The position numbers and the translations under genes are program-made. Below the pieces are notes generated by a model. The model saw only the letters and a program-made list of their open reading frames with translations, was not told the origin of the DNA and did no database searches. 64,000 nt of DNA from the NCBI GenBank assembly GCA_002839445.1, contig PGYB01000009.1, positions 1 to 64,000 of the forward strand, read 5' to 3'. Shown piece after piece: positions 60,521-64,000 of the stretch (positions within the stretch are counted from its first letter, which is position 1; each line of letters opens with the position of its first letter). This DNA is from Candidatus Riflebacteria bacterium HGW-Riflebacteria-1 (lineage in GTDB: Bacteria > Muiribacteriota > Ozemobacteria > Ozemobacterales > Ozemobacteraceae).

Positions 60521-62506
60521 TCAGGGTTGCAGGGTCAGGCGCGGCGCGGCATATCCGCCGTTCTGACTGCCTGGTCGTGCCATGCGGTTTGCATCGCGGT
60601 GCACGATGTGTGGCGTGATAAAAATTATCAGCTCGGTGCGGACTTCACGGCTGGTCGTCTTTTGAAACAATTTACCGATGCCGGGCAGATCGCCGAAAAA
60701 CGGCACCTTGCTCAGCGACGTGCTTTTGTCAGTCTTGATCATGCCGCCGATGACGATGGTGTGGTTGTTTTTGCAGATTACCTGCGTGACCGCGCTGCGG
60801 TTGCTGAGATTCGGCGTGGAATTGCCACCCAGGTCGGTAAAGCCGAGAACGCTTGAAATTGTCGGTTTGATGTCGAGGAATACTTCATCGTTGCCGGTTA
60901 CAGAGGGTGTAACGACCAGGGAAATGTTGGCATTGGCCTGAGCGATGGTATTGGTTACCTGCCCGGTTTCAGCGTTAACCTGCGATGCCGACACGTATGG
61001 AATCGCCTGACCTACGGTAATATTGGCTTCGCGGTTGTTCAGGGTCGTAATAACTGGGTTGCTGAGCACTTTGGCAAAGCTTTGCGTTTTGAGCATGGCG
61101 AGAAGAGCCTTGAACTGGTTGATGTCAAGGCTGCCGAATCTGAATACGCCGGTGCCCCCGGCATCAGCCGTTTCTGGAGCAATCGACATGTCGAAGATAT
61201 TATCGGCCGAACCCGCCACCGGTATTGATTTTTGCCAGTTAACGCCGAGTCGTTCTTCTTCGTTTTTGTCGATTTCGTAAATGTGCGCATCGATAGTAAC
61301 CTGTATCGGAGGCATGTCGAGCTTCTCGATGAGCTCTCTGATTCGGTTGAGGTTATTCTGGGTGTCGGTAATGATCATCATATCCATGCGGCCGACGGTT
61401 CCGCCGCCGCCAGCTGCACCAGCCTGCGAGGCCTGGCTCGATGAGAATTCCTTTATCTGCACAGCGCTTGACAGCATTTTTATCGGATCAGTCAGGGTCG
61501 TCGCGTCGGCGTAGTTAAGATAATACACTTCAGTCATCGGGCGCGAGCTCACGTCTACAGAAGACTCCTTTACGTCTACCTGTGGCAGTAACTCGCTTAT
61601 TTCAGACAGTTTGGCGGCGGTATCAGTTATCATCAGTGAATTGGTGCGCGCGTCAACTTCGCAGCTGCCACGTGGTGCCGGGCTGATCATTCTGTCGACG
61701 ATGGTTTTGATTTCGGCAGCATTTGTATGCTGAATCGGAAATATCTTGGTTATGGTCGGCGCGTTTGCTTTTGGGAAAATGCGCAGAATCGTGCCTTCCC
61801 AGGCGAAAGACAGGTCGTATGCCGACAGCAGCGTGTTGTAGGCTTCTTCGATGGTAACATCGCTGAACAATATGGTTACCTGCCCGGTAATGCCCTGACT
61901 GAGCATAAGATTTACGCTTATGAGCTGCGATAACGAACGCAGTGCGTCGGCAACATTAGTATCGCGAAAGTCCAGCTCGGTAATTTTTATGTTCTTGTCA
62001 CGCGGCAATTTTAGATAAGATTCAAGAACTCTGGCTTCTTTAGGGCTGCTTCCAGCGGGCGCAGCGGCCGGTGCCTGTAGTGTGTTCGGCGTTGCGCCGG
62101 TTATTGGCGCCTGTGGGGTGCTCAGCTGATAGCGCTGTTCAGGGATCTGCTCTTTAAGTTGCCGAATTGTCTCAAGAACTTCTGCTGACAGCCTGTTTTC
62201 GCTTTCGACCGCCTTTTGCTTATCAGCAACTCGAATGCGGGCGCCGTTGCCGAGGTTGACCCAGCCCGGGCCCTGATTGTTGCTGGTGTTCTGCTGCAGC
62301 CCCGGAGCTGAATCTCTGATGATCGGGTAGAAAGAATTGGCTGCAGCCGGTTCGCGCGGGTGACTGATGGCGCCTCTTGTTGACGACCTGAGAGGCTGCC
62401 ACGCCTGATTTTTTTGACCGTTAAGCGGAGCAGTGACGAGGCCGGCAAGACAAAGTCCGCCAAGCATGACGCCGCGCAGAATGTCTGATTTCTGCCTGTT
62501 TGCCAA
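60521..62506 (-). CDS. pilQ: Type IV pilus secretin PilQ (GspD family)
   Basis: This 661-residue protein forms the outer-membrane pore for the pilus. The start is TTG at 62506, supported by CAGGAGCAAACA just upstream, and gives a signal peptide (about 14-32). N-terminal Secretin/TonB short N-domain repeats are visible: I-T-E-L-D-F-R-D-T-N-V-A-D-A-L-R near 165-180 and F-P-I-Q-H-T-N-A-A near 255. The C-terminal secretin domain (about 385-640) has V-P-F-F-G-D-L-P-G-I-G-K-L-F and T-E-L-I-I-F-I-T-P-H-I-V. It sits downstream of PilP-like and lipoprotein genes as in pilMNOPQ clusters. Confidence 0.94.
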   Translation of the reverse strand: MANRQKSDILRGVMLGGLCLAGLVTAPLNGQKNQAWQPLRSSTRGAISHPREPAAANSFYPIIRDSAPGLQQNTSNNQGPGWVNLGNGARIRVADKQKAVESENRLSAEVLETIRQLKEQIPEQRYQLSTPQAPITGATPNTLQAPAAAPAGSSPKEARVLESYLKLPRDKNIKITELDFRDTNVADALRSLSQLISVNLMLSQGITGQVTILFSDVTIEEAYNTLLSAYDLSFAWEGTILRIFPKANAPTITKIFPIQHTNAAEIKTIVDRMISPAPRGSCEVDARTNSLMITDTAAKLSEISELLPQVDVKESSVDVSSRPMTEVYYLNYADATTLTDPIKMLSSAVQIKEFSSSQASQAGAAGGGGTVGRMDMMIITDTQNNLNRIRELIEKLDMPPIQVTIDAHIYEIDKNEEERLGVNWQKSIPVAGSADNIFDMSIAPETADAGGTGVFRFGSLDINQFKALLAMLKTQSFAKVLSNPVITTLNNREANITVGQAIPYVSASQVNAETGQVTNTIAQANANISLVVTPSVTGNDEVFLDIKPTISSVLGFTDLGGNSTPNLSNRSAVTQVICKNNHTIVIGGMIKTDKSTSLSKVPFFGDLPGIGKLFQKTTSREVRTELIIFITPHIVHRDANRMARPGSQNGGYAAPRLTLQP

Positions 62507-62660
62507 TGTTTGCTCCTGATTTATCTTCAGATCAATTGAATACAGTTCAAATTTACTATCGGCAGCTCTGCAGGTTTAATGTAGCAGCTCATAAAGTTAT
62601 GGCGTGGTTGAAAAAATGCTGTGAACAACTTTTCAGGTAGATCTCTGGCTGGTCGCTGTT

Positions 62661-63173
62661 TTATTCTGCGTCAGCCGTGGCGGCTGCTGTGGCTTTATCT
62701 GGCTTCTGCAGCAGGCAGTGTGCTTCACGGCTGATATGGTTGCCGTTTAAATCTTTGAATTCTAGAGTGATGCGGGCGGTAACAGGCGCTATCTGTGAGC
62801 TTGACAGTTCAAAAATTTCGACCATCCGGCGCGAAAAAGCCTTGACCTCAAAACTGACTTCGGCTTCGCCGAGAATCTCGAGCTCTACCTGCGTAAACTC
62901 TACCTTGGCGCTGGAAATTTCTTCGCCGAGGATCGTGTAGTAATTCATGCTGTAGCCTTTGAGGTTGCAGGGTATCTTGCTCTGCGATTTGATGTTAACC
63001 TGGGTTGTCGGCAGGCTTGCTGTGTCGGTAGCTGTTGCAATAAGCTCGTAAGGAGTGACCGACGTTATCAAAAGCGAAGTTTCGGGAAAAAGCAGCTTGT
63101 CGGCGCAGCCGGTAACAAAAAATGTTGCGGCCAGCAACGGCAAAAAAAACAGGATTTTGTACATAAGTCGCAT
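62661..63173 (-). CDS. Lipoprotein of the pilus cluster, unknown family
   Basis: This 170-residue protein has a lipoprotein signal with lipobox V-T-G-C (Cys23). The mature part is beta-rich and may be an immunoglobulin-like or LEA-type (water stress and hypersensitive response) fold, judging by alternating strands such as V-N-I-K-S-Q-S-K-I and F-E-V-K-A-F-S-R-R. It lies between the PilP-like and pilQ genes, where a secretin-associated lipoprotein (pilotin or PilP-type) would be expected. It is not a recognised PilF/PilW pilotin, as there are no TPR repeats. A secretin-helper role is inference. Confidence 0.65.
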   Translation of the reverse strand: MRLMYKILFFLPLLAATFFVTGCADKLLFPETSLLITSVTPYELIATATDTASLPTTQVNIKSQSKIPCNLKGYSMNYYTILGEEISSAKVEFTQVELEILGEAEVSFEVKAFSRRMVEIFELSSSQIAPVTARITLEFKDLNGNHISREAHCLLQKPDKATAAATADAE

Positions 63174-63210
63174 AACTTAGCTATCGGTAGGCAGCGTGAT
63201 AAAATGAATC

Positions 63211-63912
63211 TCAGTTTTTGCGAAAGTTATCAACGACCGTGTAGGTGCCATCTTCAGCGATACTGACATCAACCCCGGACTTGGGTATCAAAAAAGTGTC
63301 TGGCCCGCTTTCGAGTGACACGATTTCTGCCTTGATATCAAGTATTTTCTTGTTCTGAAAAAGCTCGCCTTTGCGATAAAGTCGTGAGTCGATAACCGCA
63401 ACAAGCTCTTTTCGCGTCTGAATAGTCGCCGAAAAGTTGGCGGGCAAAAGCATGACCGACTTTTTCTCGACTGGCAGCGCAGCAATTTCTTCTTTTTTTT
63501 GGAGGTCTTCTACCAGTTTGGCATAAGGCGAACGCTCAAATGGGTTACGTTTCATCTGTTTCAGAGCCAGAAGAATCGGGTCGTCATGCGAGGTGGTGTC
63601 TGCTGCTGTTGTGCTTTCAGAGGCGTCTTCCGGAGGCTCTTTTGGCTCACCGTCTTCGTCGCCTTCGACCGGTTCATCATTCTGTCCACCATCTTCGCTG
63701 CCGCCTTCAGCATCCTCACCAGTTTCTGATGCAGCATCATCGCTGCCAGCTTGTCCGGTTGGTTGATCCTGTAGTTGCAGGTCCTGAAGATTTAGCGCTA
63801 CACGTGCTCGTGCCTGAGAAGGTGCACGAGTTTTTGGGCGGTTTTTTTGCCATTGTACCCCCATTGCGACAGATAGCACTATCAGGCTTAGAAAGAACAA
63901 TTTTTTTCCCAT
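63211..63912 (-). CDS. PilP/GspC-like inner-membrane protein
   Basis: This 233-residue protein has one N-terminal membrane helix (about 4-19), a long acidic disordered linker (about 50-105) and a C-terminal beta domain. The domain starts N-P-F-E-R-S and contains L-V-A-V-I-D-S-R-L-Y-R-K-G-E, resembling the homology-region domain of PilP/GspC that contacts secretin N-domains. Unlike classical PilP it has no lipobox and so is anchored by a helix, as GspC is. Its ATG overlaps the stop of the upstream partial gene (TAATG). Gene order (probable pilO, this gene, lipoprotein, pilQ) supports a pilus alignment-complex role. Confidence 0.72.
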   Translation of the reverse strand: MGKKLFFLSLIVLSVAMGVQWQKNRPKTRAPSQARARVALNLQDLQLQDQPTGQAGSDDAASETGEDAEGGSEDGGQNDEPVEGDEDGEPKEPPEDASESTTAADTTSHDDPILLALKQMKRNPFERSPYAKLVEDLQKKEEIAALPVEKKSVMLLPANFSATIQTRKELVAVIDSRLYRKGELFQNKKILDIKAEIVSLESGPDTFLIPKSGVDVSIAEDGTYTVVDNFRKN

Positions 63913-64000
63913 TATTCTTCTACCGCCGCTTCTTCGGAAGCTTTCATTGCCATTTCATCTGGTATCAGTATGGTGGTGGGAGTCAGTTCGAGGTCAAATG
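63912..64000 (-). CDS. C-terminal end of a probable pilO, truncated by the window
   Basis: Only the last 28 codons are in the window, reading F-D-L-E-L-T-P-T-T-I-L-I-P-D and ending E-E-A-A-V-E-E before TAA. The stop overlaps the PilP-like start (TAATG). Position in the cluster suggests PilO, but the fragment is too short to confirm. Confidence 0.5.
   Translation of the reverse strand, partial: FDLELTPTTILIPDEMAMKASEEAAVEE

Noticed and set aside
1..64000. Prophage, insertion sequence or conjugative element
   Set aside because: No transposase, integrase, capsid or relaxase was found. topB alone, which can mark mobile elements, is surrounded by chromosomal-type genes.

Overview
The window comes from a free-living diderm bacterium. 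A secretin, several lipobox lipoproteins, periplasmic sensor domains and a type IV pilus/type II secretion gene set all point to an outer membrane. There is no rRNA or ribosomal protein gene, so taxonomy is inference only. The mix of dispersed type IV pilus genes, SpoIIE-type phosphatases, a microcompartment fragment and a two-protein lipoyl synthase would fit a deep-branching lineage such as Candidatus Riflebacteria, at low confidence. I see no prophage, insertion sequence or CRISPR array. Genes are densely packed, often with overlapping stop and start codons (ATGA, TAATG or 8-base overlaps) and some TTG or GTG starts.

Layout. 0.3-2.6 kb: a hemerythrin, an NTF2-like protein, a DUF1287 protein and a Cys-pair protein (+). 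2.7-11.5 kb (-): two large membrane class III cyclase proteins downstream of tldD/tldE, plus a small membrane protein. 11.5-18.3 kb (+): a short radical SAM protein and two tandem membrane SpoIIE/PP2C phosphatases with the same architecture as the cyclases. 18.3-25.6 kb (-): nusB, an MCP-PilZ protein, a pilB/gspE ATPase, two radical SAM genes that look like the LipS1/LipS2 lipoyl synthase, and a gspF-like gene. 25.6-29.0 kb (-): ppdK and a CheY-like receiver. 29.1-31.4 kb (+): a three-gene envelope operon, followed by a tiny two-micropeptide unit with its own Shine-Dalgarno sequences and a strong terminator. 31.7-33.8 kb (-): two BMC-P microcompartment vertex proteins and a flavoprotein-like/DeoC fusion. 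34-40.7 kb: a dienelactone hydrolase, pgi, a nitrilase-family hydrolase, a CoA transferase, tRNA-Pro(GGG) and a PLP trans-sulfuration enzyme. 40.9-47.9 kb: pilC, topB, a rhomboid protease, a LysM protein and a 58-residue conserved small protein. 48-64 kb (-): a long run with the end of a probable pilO, a pilP-like gene, a lipoprotein, pilQ, a HEAT-repeat protein, a rhomboid-like pseudoprotease, a ten-module Ig-like/Kelch lipoprotein, a histidine kinase, rnhA and an acidic-tail membrane protein.

Main finding. The two adjacent cyclase-domain proteins have complementary active-site losses. The 981-residue protein keeps both metal-binding aspartates but lacks the transition-state Asn and Arg. The 954-residue protein keeps Asn and Arg but has Ala and Asn in place of the aspartates. 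This is the division of labour between C1 and C2 of mammalian adenylyl cyclase, and it predicts an obligate heterodimeric bacterial receptor cyclase. Both share a TM-sensor-TM-TM-sensor-TM-HAMP layout with the two nearby phosphatases, so one sensory chassis appears to feed two kinds of output.

Other points of note are the micropeptide pair, the BMC-P/DeoC mini-locus without shell hexamers, the lipoyl synthase pair inside a pilus operon, and the four-module block duplication in the giant lipoprotein.
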